A stretch of DNA of 64,000 nt from Cohnella xylanilytica (GCF_014212175.1 NZ_JACJVR010000070.1:1-64000), one strand, 5' to 3'. Shown: positions 51,241-60,560, numbered from the stretch's first letter. Numbers and translations are program-made. The notes: a model not told the origin generated them from the letters alone.

Positions 51241-53019
51241 CTATGGAAGGACGGAAGGAGCCGTCCGCTCTAGACCCTGAACCGGCTGACCGCCTCGCTC
51301 AGCCGCTCCGCCATCGCCCGCAGCTCGCCGGACGCGCCGGTCACTTCCTCGACCGGAGGCGAGCTGTTCCTCGGCCGCGGCGGCGACCTGCTGGGAGCGG
51401 CCCGCCGAGTCTTGGGCGATCCGCTTCAGCTCTTCGAGAGCGGCGGCGACCTCTTCGCTGCCCGCCGACATCTCCTCCGAGGAAGCGGACACCTCCTCGG
51501 TCTGGCCGCTCACTTGCTTCACCGCTTCGAGGATGGAGCGGAACGACTCGCCGGAGGCGTTCGCCAGCTCCGAGCCGGACCGCGCTTCTTCGGTCGAGGC
51601 CGACAACGCGGCGGCCGCCTCGTTCGCCTGCGAACCGATCGTCCGGAGGATGTCTATGATCTCGTCGGACGACTGCTTGGAGCGCTCGGCGAGCTTGCGG
51701 ATCTCGGCGGCGACGACCGCGAAGCCCTTGCCCTGCTCCCCGGCGCGGGAAGCTTCGATGGACGCGTTCAAGGCGAGCAGGTTGGTCTGGTTCGCGACTT
51801 CGGAGATATGCGCGAGAATATCGCCGATCCGTCCGCTCGCTCGGTTCAGCTCGTCCATCGAACCGGCGGCCTTCACGATGCCCGCCTCGACCGACCGCAT
51901 CTGGCTGACGGTCCGGGCGATCAGCTCGCCGCCCTCTTCCGCCCGGCTCGCCGTGGCCGACGCCAGATCGGACACGACGGAAGACGACTCGGCGATGCGC
52001 TGAATGCCGACGGCCATCTCGGTCATGGCCCGGCCGGAATCCTCGGCGCTGGCGAGCTGGGATTCGTTGCCGGCGGCGACACCCTGAATCGCTTCGGCGA
52101 TCTCGTTCGTCGCCTGGGCGGTCTGATCGGCCGTCTCCTTCAGCTTGCGGGAAGCCTCCGTGACGCCCTGCGACGTCTGCTTGATATCGATCGTCAAGCT
52201 CCGGAGGCTGGCGATCATCGCGTTGAACGACTGCGCCGCCCGTCCGATCTCGTTGCCGCCGCTGGCGGTCACGACGACCGTCAGATCCCCGCCGGCGGCT
52301 TGGGCGGACCTGTCGGCCAGCATGCGCAGCGGCCTTATCGTCGTCCGCAAGAGGAAGACGACGAGTCCGATCGCGAGCAGCGCCGCCAGAAGGCCGATGC
52401 CGATCGTTCTCCACAGGATTCCGTTGATGTGGGCCGCGACTTTGTCATAGTCGAAGTCCAGGCCGAAGACCGCGACCGCCTGCCCCTGCTCGTTGACGAT
52501 CGGAGCGAGATAGGAGATCCACGTTCCGTTGTCGTCCGTATACGGACGGCTCAGGTCCTCCTTCCCCTTCAAGGCGGCGTCGAAGGACTCGGCGAACGCC
52601 TCGGAAGCCTTGTACGGCCCGCCGGGCACGCTGCCGTTCGAAGCCAGCGATTCGCTCTGCTGCAGGTTCTGCAGATAAACGCCGTCGTCCTTGGCCGTCT
52701 TGGACGTCGTAAAATAGTAGGCGTTGGCCATATAGTCCGAATCGGTCATGACGTCCAGCAATTTCTTCAGAATGCCCAAATCCTCGGAAGACGGCTCCCG
52801 GCCGCTCATGATCGCTTCCGAAGCCGGAGCGATCAGATTGAGATTCGCTTGCGCCTGCGCCCGGAGCTTGTCGCCGACCCGATCGAATTCGCGATAGACG
52901 GCGTCGCGTTGGGCGCCGTACAGCAGCCAGGCCATGACGCCGACGAGGATGGCGAAGAGAAGCGACAGGACGACGGAACTGCTGAGCAGAAGACTTCTGT
53001 TTTTCAACCACGTAAGCAC
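51241..53019 (-). CDS. Methyl-accepting chemotaxis protein with a frameshifted C-terminus
   Basis: Membrane chemoreceptor: an N-terminal transmembrane segment, an extracellular Cache-like ligand domain (about 30-185), a second transmembrane segment, HAMP, and a signalling domain with the hairpin tip [24 protein letters not shown] (in part). The GTG start at 53019 has GAGGTG six bases upstream. After AAAEEQLAS the frame turns into an Arg/Gly-rich tail. Skipping one base of the CC pair at 51353-51354 restores the expected ending ([20 protein letters not shown], then AVSRFRV) and a TAG at 51270-51272. The gene is therefore shifted by +1 very near its end, naturally or by sequencing error. Confidence 0.88.
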   Translation of the reverse strand: MLTWLKNRSLLLSSSVVLSLLFAILVGVMAWLLYGAQRDAVYREFDRVGDKLRAQAQANLNLIAPASEAIMSGREPSSEDLGILKKLLDVMTDSDYMANAYYFTTSKTAKDDGVYLQNLQQSESLASNGSVPGGPYKASEAFAESFDAALKGKEDLSRPYTDDNGTWISYLAPIVNEQGQAVAVFGLDFDYDKVAAHINGILWRTIGIGLLAALLAIGLVVFLLRTTIRPLRMLADRSAQAAGGDLTVVVTASGGNEIGRAAQSFNAMIASLRSLTIDIKQTSQGVTEASRKLKETADQTAQATNEIAEAIQGVAAGNESQLASAEDSGRAMTEMAVGIQRIAESSSVVSDLASATASRAEEGGELIARTVSQMRSVEAGIVKAAGSMDELNRASGRIGDILAHISEVANQTNLLALNASIEASRAGEQGKGFAVVAAEIRKLAERSKQSSDEIIDILRTIGSQANEAAAALSASTEEARSGSELANASGESFRSILEAVKQVSGQTEEVSASSEEMSAGSEEVAAALEELKRIAQDSAGRSQQVAAAAEEQLASGRGSDRRVRRAAGDGGAAERGGQPVQGLERTAPSVLP

Positions 53020-53126
53020 GACTTGCACCTCGCTGATAGGATAGGGGATCCCTACCAGTATAAGGGGCAATTGTTAGGAAATTTAATGAATAAGCGTTAA
53101 TTTTAAGGCGGCGGCCTCGCTCGGCC

Positions 53127-54149
53127 TCACTTCTTGCCGAAGACTTCGGCCATGTAGTCCAGTCCCTTGTTCTGCCCCATCGCGAGCGGGCCCACGATCT
53201 CGGAATCGACGACGTACACGCGGCCGTTCTTCACCGCGTTCAAGAAATTCCACACCGCGTTGGACTTCAAGGCCTCGGCGTTCAGCTCCGCGCTGTTCGT
53301 GAAGTCTTCCGCCAGGAAAATATAGTCCGGATTCCATTCGGCTACGCCTTCCAGGCTGATCTCCCCGTAATCCTTCTGATTCTCGAAGCCGGAGAGGCCG
53401 AGTCCCTTGTAATACGGCTCGAGCCGCTTGCCGTAGTAGTAGTTGAAGCCCTTGCCCCACGTCATCATGAACAGGGCCGTCTTGCCCTTCAAGCCGTCGC
53501 TGTCGAGCTTGGCCGCGAGTCCCTCCAGCTTGGCGTCGTAGGCGTCGATATACGCTTGCGCCTTCGCTTCGTCGCCGACGACGTCCGCCACCTTCCCGAT
53601 CGTGTCCTGCCAGTTCTCGGACGTCGGGATGACGATCGTCGGAGCGATCTTGGCCAGCTGGTCGTAGATCTTGTCGTCGTACTCCGACGCGACGATGACG
53701 TCCGGCTGCGCGGCCGCGATCCTCTCCAGGTCGGCTTCGTCGCCGAGATCGGCGATGCGGCCGTCTCCCACGAACGAGTCGTAGACCGGGAAGTTCCGCA
53801 GCGACTTCAGGCCGACGACGCCGGCCACGGCGGCTTCGTCCCCGATGGCGAACAGATGCTCCGCGTACGGGAAGTACGTGACCGCCACCTTCGCCGGCTT
53901 CGTCTCGAGGGTCGTCTCGCCCTTGGCGTGGACGATCTTCTTCGGGAAGGCCGAAGACTCGGCGGCCGCCGGAGAGGAGCTTGCGGACTCGCCGGCGGCC
54001 GCGCTCGAAGAGACGCTCGGCGATGCGCTCGAGGCCGGGCTCGCGTTCCCGTTCGAGGCGGCCGGTCCTTCGCTCGTATTCGATCCGCAGCCGGCGAGAA
54101 GCGCAAGGATCAGCATCGCGCCGACGAGGCAGAGATAAGTTCTTTTCAT
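53127..54149 (-). CDS. Iron-siderophore ABC transporter binding lipoprotein
   Basis: A 340-residue lipoprotein (lipobox L-A-G-C, C21) with a long Ser/Ala/Gly linker. The class-III FhuD/FeuA-type binding fold covers about residues 70-340 (KVAVTYFPYAEHLFAIGDEAAVAGV in part, QPDVIVASEYDDKIYDQLAKIAPTIVI in part). AAGGTGG precedes the ATG. A perfect Fur box lies 32 bp upstream, so it is made under iron limitation. The neighbouring AraC-type gene upstream is its probable specific activator, as Btr is for feuABC in Bacillus. Permease genes are not adjacent. Confidence 0.92.
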   Translation of the reverse strand: MKRTYLCLVGAMLILALLAGCGSNTSEGPAASNGNASPASSASPSVSSSAAAGESASSSPAAAESSAFPKKIVHAKGETTLETKPAKVAVTYFPYAEHLFAIGDEAAVAGVVGLKSLRNFPVYDSFVGDGRIADLGDEADLERIAAAQPDVIVASEYDDKIYDQLAKIAPTIVIPTSENWQDTIGKVADVVGDEAKAQAYIDAYDAKLEGLAAKLDSDGLKGKTALFMMTWGKGFNYYYGKRLEPYYKGLGLSGFENQKDYGEISLEGVAEWNPDYIFLAEDFTNSAELNAEALKSNAVWNFLNAVKNGRVYVVDSEIVGPLAMGQNKGLDYMAEVFGKK

Positions 54150-54180
54150 GTTGATGGCCCACCTTTTCGACTCTATTAGT

Positions 54181-54199
54181 GATAATGATTTTCATTATC
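54181..54199. promoter_or_regulatory. Fur box upstream of the siderophore-binding protein
   Basis: GATAATGATTTTCATTATC is a perfect 19-bp palindrome matching the Fur consensus. A minus-strand TATAAT at 54213-54208 sits just upstream as the -10. Confidence 0.9.
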
Positions 54200-54242
54200 G
54201 AAAATGATTATAGTCAAAAAGACGGCTCTCCAAAATAGACGA

Positions 54243-55109
54243 TTAGCGAAACCAAGGTGGACAATTCCCGAACCGGCGCCGATATTCGGTAGGCGAGCAG
54301 CCTTCGTACTTCCGGAACAGACGGCTGAAATAATGGGCGTCCGCGTAGCCGACGCTCTCCGCGATCCGGGCGACTCCGTACGAGGACGCAGCTAACAATC
54401 GCCTGGCCTGGAGCATTCGCTGGCGGATCACGTAGTCGATCGGGAAGAAGCCCGTCCTCTTCCGGAACAGGTAGGAGAATCGCTTGACGTCCATGCCGCC
54501 GCACCGCTCCGCCAACGATCCGAGCGTATGGGGCTCCATGTAGGATCGGTGAATGTACTCGACGATCTGCCCGATCGGGTCGTCGCCCTCCCGCCGTCCG
54601 CGGCGGCGCGCCGCCTCCAGAACGTCCCCAAGGATGCCGTAGAACAGCTCCTTCGCCCGCAGGGAAGCCAATCCTCCCGATGCGTTCCAAGTCCGGTGCA
54701 GCAGCTGCAGCCGGTCCGCCAGCCCCGGAAGCTCGCCCGGCTCCAGCAGGTAGCGGGAATCGGCATACGGGCGCCGGCCGGGGATTCGGGCTCTGTCGCG
54801 ACCGGCGAGCTCGTAATGAACGAGAACGTATTCGAAGTCGGAGTCCCCCTGGACGCGGGGCTTCAGCGTCATGTTCGCCGCCCCGTGCGCGACGCGGCCC
54901 GGCTCCAGGTCGCAAGGCGCGCCGTCGAACTCGAAGCGCGCCCTTCCCCTGAGCGCGAACAGCAAGCCGGCCGAGGACGTGGGATTGTCGCGGGTATGGC
55001 CCGGATAGTCCACGTTCGGCTTCAAGGATGACAGGAAGACGCCCTTCACGGCCGGCAGGCCTTCCGCGAATTCGGCGGCCAGCGCGTCCAGATCGACCTC
55101 GTCGTTCAT
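54243..55109 (-). CDS. AraC-family regulator beside the siderophore-binding protein
   Basis: A 288-residue regulator with an N-terminal cupin-like sensing domain (about 20-110, GLLFALRGRARFEFDGAPCDLEPGRV in part) and a C-terminal double helix-turn-helix (about 190-285, SLAERCGGMDVKRFSYLFRKRTGF and VARIAESVGYADAHYFSRLFRKYEG in part). The start at 55109 has GAGGAGGGG upstream. It ends 94 bp before the siderophore-binding gene on the same strand. Unlike Bacillus Btr it has no fused binding domain, so if it senses the siderophore it must do so through its N-terminal domain (inference). Confidence 0.88.
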   Translation of the reverse strand: MNDEVDLDALAAEFAEGLPAVKGVFLSSLKPNVDYPGHTRDNPTSSAGLLFALRGRARFEFDGAPCDLEPGRVAHGAANMTLKPRVQGDSDFEYVLVHYELAGRDRARIPGRRPYADSRYLLEPGELPGLADRLQLLHRTWNASGGLASLRAKELFYGILGDVLEAARRRGRREGDDPIGQIVEYIHRSYMEPHTLGSLAERCGGMDVKRFSYLFRKRTGFFPIDYVIRQRMLQARRLLAASSYGVARIAESVGYADAHYFSRLFRKYEGCSPTEYRRRFGNCPPWFR

Positions 55110-55342
55110 CCGAGGCCCCTCCTCTCGTCGATTCCATCGCCCGGATCTTGAAGCTCGTCCGGCGATTCGATTGCTCTCATTATATCGAAAAACGATAGAA
55201 TAGAATTCGGTTTTATTATACAATAACTGGAAAACACCCGTTCATTCGCGATTTATTTGAAGGAAGATCCATCGAGTTGTTCAAATCGTCCGTTCGGCGG
55301 GCATCTCCCCTATGAAGGGCGAGGAGGGACGCGGGAGAAAAC

Positions 55343-57136
55343 ATGGAAATTCACGAACAGAGCTCCGCGGGACGCGGATTGGAGCATCGGGAAGCGGACG
55401 AGGCCCGGGAACTCGCGGAGCGGGCCCAGCTCGGAGACACGGAAGCCTTCGGCGAGCTGATCGAACGGCACCGGAACCGCGCGAAGGACTGGGCGGAGCG
55501 GATAACCGGGGATCCGCACTTGGCCGACGACATCGTTCAGGACGCGCTTGTCCGCGCTTTTCTGCACATCGGTTCCCTTCAGGACGCGAGCCGATTCCTG
55601 CCGTGGCTGCACCGCATCGTGCGCAATCAGGCGAACATGCGCCTTCGGAGAGGAGGGCCCTATAAGAAGGAGAAGCCGTTCGCTTCGTTCGGCCCGTCCA
55701 ATGCCGATCCGGACCGCGTCGAATGGGACGATCTGGACAGCGTCCTGCGCCACTTGACCCGGTCGGCCGCCGACGCCGCGCTGAGCGGCCAGGACCCGGC
55801 CGAGCACCTGCTGCGCAAGGAGCTGTACGAGACGATCCGCTCGGTGCTGCACGTCCTCTCCCGGAAGGAGCGCTCCATCTTCGAGGCCTACTTCTTCAAG
55901 CAGCTCAGCCCGGACGAGATCGCCTCTATGTACCGGATGACGACGGGTTCGATCTACACGTACATCCACCGGTCCCGCCAGAAGCTGAAGCAGGAGCGGA
56001 TCCGCGTCTCTCTCGGCCTATCGCCCGAGAAGGGAGGAAGCGCCATGGTCGGAAGCAAGGTTCTGAAGCTGCCGGAGCACCCGCCGCATGCCCGTTCGAT
56101 GACGACCTTCGTCGACCGCGTCGGGCAGCTGCTCGCCGCGCTCGGCGACCCGCGCGAGACGGCGGAGCTGATGGGGGTGTCCGGCTTCGCCTTCCGGATG
56201 CAGATCTCGGACAAGGCGACTTACGCGGACGGCATCTACATGTTCGATTGGCGCCAGACGCTGCGAACGTTCCTGGGAGAGCTCGGATACGGGGCGACGA
56301 TGCTCTGCGGGCAGCTGGCCGAGTCGCCGGTGCCGCTGCTGGGAGCCGTCGAACGCTTCCCCGTCGTCCTGCCGATCGAGGAAGCGGTGCTGCCCTTTAT
56401 CCGCCGGACCATTGACGCGGGCAAGCCCGTGCTGTACTTCGACACGTCCGCGTCGAGGCCGTACGTCCACGAATGGTCGCTCATCTACGGCTACGACGAC
56501 GAGCGGCGGCTCGTCCATCTGACCGACGCGATGAAGCCGGAGGGCAAGACGCTGTCCTACGACGACGTAGCGGAGAATCCGGTCCGGTTCCTGGCCGCGG
56601 TCGAAGGGGGCCGGGAGCCGGCAGTCGGGCCGCCCGGCGCTGTCTGGGAGGAAGCGTCGCGAAGGAACGCGGCGGCTCGGGCGCTCCGCTTCGCCGCAGA
56701 CTACGCGAGGAACGCGAGAGCCTACTGCCCGATGACGAGTTATCTGTCGTATACGTCGGGTCTGGCCGCTTACGACCGCTGGATCGGGCATTTGCGCCGC
56801 GGTCCCGGTTCGCCTCCGAACCGGTACGGCATGGGCCAGCTCGCCGCCGTGTACGCGGAGGCGAAGCGGTATGCGGCCGGGTACTTGCGCGCCGTTCCGT
56901 TCGAGGGCGAGGCGATGAGGCTGGCCCTGCTGGCGGCGGAAGCCTACGAGCAAGCGGGCGAAGCGATCGGCGAGATCGCCTCCGAGGTTCCGTTCGTGCG
57001 GACCGCGGAAGCGATGGCGCCCGAATTATGCGAGAGATGCGCGGCGCGGCTGGAGAAGGCGAGAAATTTCGAAGCGGCCGCGGTCGAGTACGTCGAGAAG
57101 TCATTAACCCTAATGGAGAAAGGGATATCGCCTTGA
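55343..57136 (+). CDS. ECF-type sigma factor fused to a BtrH-like C-terminal domain
   Basis: A 597-residue protein. Residues about 20-100 are sigma region 2 (DTEAFGELIERHRNRAKDWAERI in part; ADDIVQDALVRAFLHI) and about 150-215 sigma region 4 (LHVLSRKERSIFEAYFFKQLSPDEIASMYRMTTGSIYTYIHRSRQKLK in part). A further ~370 residues follow. Their first half (LLAALGDPRETAELMGVSGFAFRM, ... VHEWSLIYGYDDERRLVHLTD in part) resembles the BtrH-type papain-like fold, and the rest is helical with AYCPMTSYLSYTSGLAAYDRWI. No anti-sigma gene is adjacent. GGGAG precedes the ATG. The stop overlaps the next start by 4 bp. The C-terminal domain probably senses a ligand or holds the sigma factor inactive (inference). 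Confidence 0.8.
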   Translation: MEIHEQSSAGRGLEHREADEARELAERAQLGDTEAFGELIERHRNRAKDWAERITGDPHLADDIVQDALVRAFLHIGSLQDASRFLPWLHRIVRNQANMRLRRGGPYKKEKPFASFGPSNADPDRVEWDDLDSVLRHLTRSAADAALSGQDPAEHLLRKELYETIRSVLHVLSRKERSIFEAYFFKQLSPDEIASMYRMTTGSIYTYIHRSRQKLKQERIRVSLGLSPEKGGSAMVGSKVLKLPEHPPHARSMTTFVDRVGQLLAALGDPRETAELMGVSGFAFRMQISDKATYADGIYMFDWRQTLRTFLGELGYGATMLCGQLAESPVPLLGAVERFPVVLPIEEAVLPFIRRTIDAGKPVLYFDTSASRPYVHEWSLIYGYDDERRLVHLTDAMKPEGKTLSYDDVAENPVRFLAAVEGGREPAVGPPGAVWEEASRRNAAARALRFAADYARNARAYCPMTSYLSYTSGLAAYDRWIGHLRRGPGSPPNRYGMGQLAAVYAEAKRYAAGYLRAVPFEGEAMRLALLAAEAYEQAGEAIGEIASEVPFVRTAEAMAPELCERCAARLEKARNFEAAAVEYVEKSLTLMEKGISP

Positions 57137-58335
57137 ACGAGACGAACGATAGGAACAATACGAACGATAGAAACGATAAGAACGATAGAAACGATAAGAA
57201 CGGGACGATCGAGATCAGGTTCCTTACGGAATTCCAAAACTTGAACAACGTCATGGATGCGAAGGCTTCCTTCGAGCGGGACCATCCCGGCGTGCGCATC
57301 GCGATCGAGCAGGCGACGGACCATTACGAATCGATGCAGGCCTTCAAGTCCGACGAGGCTCCGGACATCATCGAATCGGGCGGTTGGGCCCTGTACAATT
57401 ACAAGGGCATGTTCGTCGACCTGCTTCCATACGTCGACGAGGTTCCGGGGCTGAGGGAGGACCTGAATCCGGGAGTCATGCGCGTGGCGTGCAAGGACGG
57501 CCATCTCCCGGGCTTGCCGGTGGACGTCGCGCTTCCGTTGATCGTCTACAACAAGGAGATCTTCGACCGGGCCGGACTCGCGTACCCGACGGAGGATTGG
57601 ACCTGGGACGAGATGATCGAGCTGGCCAAGAAGCTGACGGTCCGAGGCGACAACGGAGTGGCGCGGCAGTTCGGCTTCGGCTTAGGGGTCGATATCGAGG
57701 AATTCGAGCCGTTCGTCATGCGCAACGGCGGCCGGTACTTGTCCCCGAACGGGGCTTCCGCCAGAGGGCACGTCGACCAGCCGGCCGTTATCGAAGCGTT
57801 CCGGATGCTCGTCGACGCTTACCGCCTTCACCGGGTGATCCGCAACCCCGGCGAGCCTTCCGAAGCCGGCGACCTTCACCAGGGCTTCGCGATGGTGTTC
57901 GGCTTCGCCTGGTTCGTCGGCAATCTGGTCCATCACGGGCTGGGGGACAAGTTCGGAGTCGTCGGCCTGCCGAACATGCCGGGCGGAGAGCGTTCGAACA
58001 TGATCTATATGGGAGCCGCGGGAATCACGACCAAGTCGCGCCATCCCCGGCTCGCCTGGGAGTTCCTCCGCCACTACGTTCTGGAGCGTCCCGAGCCGTT
58101 CCGTTCGCCGTGGACCCTGCCGATCGCCCGATCGCTCGCGGAACGGAGCGGGTTGACGAAGCACCCCCTCTGGTCGCGCTTCCTGCAAGAGCTCGATCAC
58201 GTCCGGATCAGCGGCTTCTATATCAGCGAGAAATGGAACACCTCCCGCCAGCTCGTCAACGAAGACATTCGCCGGATGATTCTGGAGGGAGCCGACGTGG
58301 CCCAGACGCTCCGATCCTGGACGAGGTTCGCCTGA
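57133..58335 (+). CDS. Family-1 solute-binding-type protein lacking a signal peptide
   Basis: A 400-residue protein of the SBP_bac_1 (maltose/sugar-binding) family. Typical segments are visible: IEIRFLTEFQN, ASFERDHPGVRIAIEQ, PDIIESGGWALYNYKG, LPLIVYNKEIFDRAGL, TWDEMIELAKKL, GAAGITTKSRHP. There is no hydrophobic leader or lipobox. The TTG start at 57133 (AAGGG eight bases upstream) overlaps the sigma gene stop in TTGA. The first ~25 residues are Asn/Asp/Arg/Lys repeats encoded by two perfect 18-bp repeats (57162-57197). It should therefore stay in the cytoplasm, next to the sigma factor with which it is translationally coupled. No permease genes adjoin. A terminator follows at 58351-58386. 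Confidence 0.82.
   Translation: MNETNDRNNTNDRNDKNDRNDKNGTIEIRFLTEFQNLNNVMDAKASFERDHPGVRIAIEQATDHYESMQAFKSDEAPDIIESGGWALYNYKGMFVDLLPYVDEVPGLREDLNPGVMRVACKDGHLPGLPVDVALPLIVYNKEIFDRAGLAYPTEDWTWDEMIELAKKLTVRGDNGVARQFGFGLGVDIEEFEPFVMRNGGRYLSPNGASARGHVDQPAVIEAFRMLVDAYRLHRVIRNPGEPSEAGDLHQGFAMVFGFAWFVGNLVHHGLGDKFGVVGLPNMPGGERSNMIYMGAAGITTKSRHPRLAWEFLRHYVLERPEPFRSPWTLPIARSLAERSGLTKHPLWSRFLQELDHVRISGFYISEKWNTSRQLVNEDIRRMILEGADVAQTLRSWTRFA
57162..57197. repeat. Two perfect 18-bp tandem repeats in the N-terminus of the cytoplasmic binding protein
   Basis: GAACGATAGAAACGATAA at 57162-57179 is repeated without change at 57180-57197, preceded by a degenerate copy. It encodes the N-D-R-N-D-K repeat; the period keeps the frame. 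Confidence 0.85.
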
Positions 58336-58350
58336 CCTCCTCGCGCCGAA

Positions 58351-58386
58351 GAGCCGGACTCCCATTCGGGAGCCCGGCTCTCTTCA
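58351..58386 (+). terminator. Terminator of the sigma/binding-protein operon
   Basis: GAGCCGG-A-CTCC pairs with GGAG-C-CCGGCTC, then TCTTC. Confidence 0.7.
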
Positions 58387-58402
58387 TCCGCTTAGAACAT
58401 GA

Positions 58403-59341
58403 TCAAGAGATCCGCTCCAATAAGCCGAGCAGATAGGCGTCCAGCCGTTCGCCCATCAGCTTCGGCGTCAGCCCGGTCACCCCGAGCGCCGTCCAGCCGC
58501 CGTACACCTCGGGCGGCCAGAAGGCGAAGTCGATCAAGGCGACGAGGTCCCAGTAGGGATCGTATTCGAAGGAGGCGCCGGCATGCTCCTCGTAGCGGGC
58601 CAGGAATTCGTCGGCCTCCCGCACGCCGCGCAATTGCGCCAGGTTGACGCGGCAGTGGCCGACGTCGATCCCCGCCGGACCTATGCACCCGTTGACCCAA
58701 TCGACGACGCCGCTCACTTCGCTCCCGTCCCACAAGACGTTGGCCGGGTGGTAGTCCCGATGAATGAACTTCTTGGAGAACGAAGGCTTGCGGGCCGTCA
58801 AATAATCGGCCGCGAGCTTCCACTTGTCCGGAACCGACGACCAAGAGGTCGCGTCCAGCTTCGAGGCGTCGCAATAAGGTCTGAACGTCCACGGGAAGCC
58901 GCCGGCGGCCGCGGGGTCCGGGGCGTGCAGACGGGCCAGCGAGCTCGCCAGGCCGTCGAGCCAGCGCGAGGCATCCTCCGGCTCCAGCACGACCCGCCCC
59001 TCGAGCCGCGTCATCAACAGCGTCGGCGTTCCGCACCGGGTCCCGTCGGCGTCGACGGCGACGAGGGCCGGCGTTCTTGCGCCGGCGATCCCGGAGGCCC
59101 GCCGCAGGCTCTCCGCTTCGCGCAAGGCCAGGTCGGGCTCCCGCCGAATCCAATCCGCGTCTTCGAATTGCCTTAGAACGAGCTGCCGGAGCGTTCCGTC
59201 GACGCTCAGGACGATGCCGTGAACGGCGGACGAGATGCCTCCTTGCAGACGTTCGGACGCAAGGACGTCGGCCGATCCGCCCGCGGAATCGATGACCCAT
59301 TGCAGAACGCGATCGGACAGCGCATCGGAACTCGGATTCAT
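58403..59341 (-). CDS. Phosphotransferase (APH) family protein
   Basis: A 312-residue kinase-like protein. The ATP-side region is RQLVLRQFEDADW, the catalytic loop IHRDYHPANVLW (Asp and Asn) and the metal-binding Asp in GVVDWVNGCIGPAGIDVGHCRVN (in part). This pattern belongs to the APH family, closer to small-molecule or homoserine-type kinases than to true aminoglycoside enzymes. GGGAGG is seven bases before the ATG. It has its own promoter (TTGTGC, 17 bp, TATATT on the minus strand, 59420-59392). The substrate is unknown. Confidence 0.85.
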   Translation of the reverse strand: MNPSSDALSDRVLQWVIDSAGGSADVLASERLQGGISSAVHGIVLSVDGTLRQLVLRQFEDADWIRREPDLALREAESLRRASGIAGARTPALVAVDADGTRCGTPTLLMTRLEGRVVLEPEDASRWLDGLASSLARLHAPDPAAAGGFPWTFRPYCDASKLDATSWSSVPDKWKLAADYLTARKPSFSKKFIHRDYHPANVLWDGSEVSGVVDWVNGCIGPAGIDVGHCRVNLAQLRGVREADEFLARYEEHAGASFEYDPYWDLVALIDFAFWPPEVYGGWTALGVTGLTPKLMGERLDAYLLGLLERIS

Positions 59342-59563
59342 AGGCAGCCTCCCATATGGATAGGTTTATTGCATTTTCGGTTTACCTTGTTAATATATAA
59401 CGTTTGCGATAATGGCACAAACCCCCATACCTGTCTAAGGAAGCGCGTCCATTCCTCGGCCGCCACATCCGTTCCTCTAGGTCCGGTCGGCAATGAAAAT
59501 ATTCATGCAGAAAACAGAGCAGGCCGCCGCGCCGGCTTCCTGCTCCCTCTTTGCGTCGTACCT

Positions 59564-59962
59564 TCAGCCTTCAAACGTGATTTTCAACGTTTGCAAATCG
59601 CTTGCTACCATTTGGGCATCCGCTTCGAATTTATCGTCCGGCATCCCGGGCCTTTGATACAGCGTAAAGACGACTTCGCTTCCGTCCCCGTTCGGAATCA
59701 CGCGCATGGGATTCAGAACCACTTGTCCGGAAGGCATCGTTACCCAATGGTCGAGCACCCCGAATTCATTGCGTTCGACGAATCGGATCGTCACGAGACC
59801 GTCCGGGGACTCGACCTTCCATTCGTTCCCCGACTTGATCGCCGACTGGCTGAAGGCAGGCGCCCATCTCGGCAAATTCTCGGGGTCCAGGATGAAGTCG
59901 TAAATTTCGGCCGGCTTCCTGCCGACGGATACGCTCAACGTCTTCGAATTCGACATAACCAT
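59564..59962 (-). CDS. SRPBCC (START/Bet v1-like) domain protein
   Basis: A protein of about 132 residues with the typical opening of SRPBCC proteins (TLSVSVGRKPAEIYDFILDPENLPRWAPAF in part) and alternating beta strands to a final long helix (FEADAQMVASDLQTLKITFEG in part). Such domains bind hydrophobic ligands. The start is uncertain: ATGs at 59962 and 59956 both follow a weak purine-rich stretch, and the frame is open further upstream. It lies downstream of the HxlR gene on the same strand with a 217-bp gap. Confidence 0.75.
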   Translation of the reverse strand: MVMSNSKTLSVSVGRKPAEIYDFILDPENLPRWAPAFSQSAIKSGNEWKVESPDGLVTIRFVERNEFGVLDHWVTMPSGQVVLNPMRVIPNGDGSEVVFTLYQRPGMPDDKFEADAQMVASDLQTLKITFEG

Positions 59963-60179
59963 CCTGCTCTCATTCCTCTCCGCATTCTCCGTATTCGATC
60001 GCGAGCCGCTTGCCATCGCGAACTTCATGCCAAATAAGAGGCTCGCGCCTATCTTCTCACGTTCGCTGCCGTTTATCTTGTAAAAAACGGACAACCGCCT
60101 CTGGCAACACGATCGGGCTCGTACAGAGCCCGTACAGGGAGGACCCCGGAGTCTCGCCGAGAGGCGTCGTCCCGGCGCA

Positions 60180-60560
60180 TTACACGGTCCGCGATGCCGG
60201 TCCCATTCCGCCTTCGTATTCCTCTCTCGCCCGCTTCACGGCCCCGTAATGCTCCTTCGCCCAATCTCTCAGCATCTTCATGCAGGGAATGAGAGATTCG
60301 CCGAGCGGCGTCAACGAATATTCCGCGATCGGGGGCACCGACGGCTTCAGCTCGCGCTTCGCGAGGCCGTCCCTCTCCAGCTGCTTCAGCGTTTGGGTCA
60401 GCATTTTCTCCGAGATGCCTTCGATGCGCCTCTTCATCTCCCCGTAGCGGATCGTTCCGCCCTCCAGCGCGTACAGGACGAGCGCCGTCCATTTGTTCGA
60501 CACGATCTCCAGCACGTGGGAATAGCTGCATACCGTCAATGAAATATCCGGTTCGTTCAT
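60180..60560 (-). CDS. HxlR-family transcriptional regulator
   Basis: A 126-residue HxlR winged-helix protein (IVSNKWTALVLYALEGGTIRYGEMKRRIEGISEKMLTQTLKQLERDGL in part; YSLTPLGESLI). Cys11 near the N-terminus (SLTVCSYSHVL) is at the position used for redox sensing in QorR/YodB/HypR-type members. It is divergent from an alcohol dehydrogenase/quinone-reductase-type gene, the usual target arrangement. AAGGAGGGG precedes the ATG. Confidence 0.9.
   Translation of the reverse strand: MNEPDISLTVCSYSHVLEIVSNKWTALVLYALEGGTIRYGEMKRRIEGISEKMLTQTLKQLERDGLAKRELKPSVPPIAEYSLTPLGESLIPCMKMLRDWAKEHYGAVKRAREEYEGGMGPASRTV

Noticed and set aside
51412-53100. A 562-codon plus-strand frame opposite the chemoreceptor
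   Set aside because: It is antisense to a recognisable chemoreceptor with membrane segments, HAMP and signalling tip.
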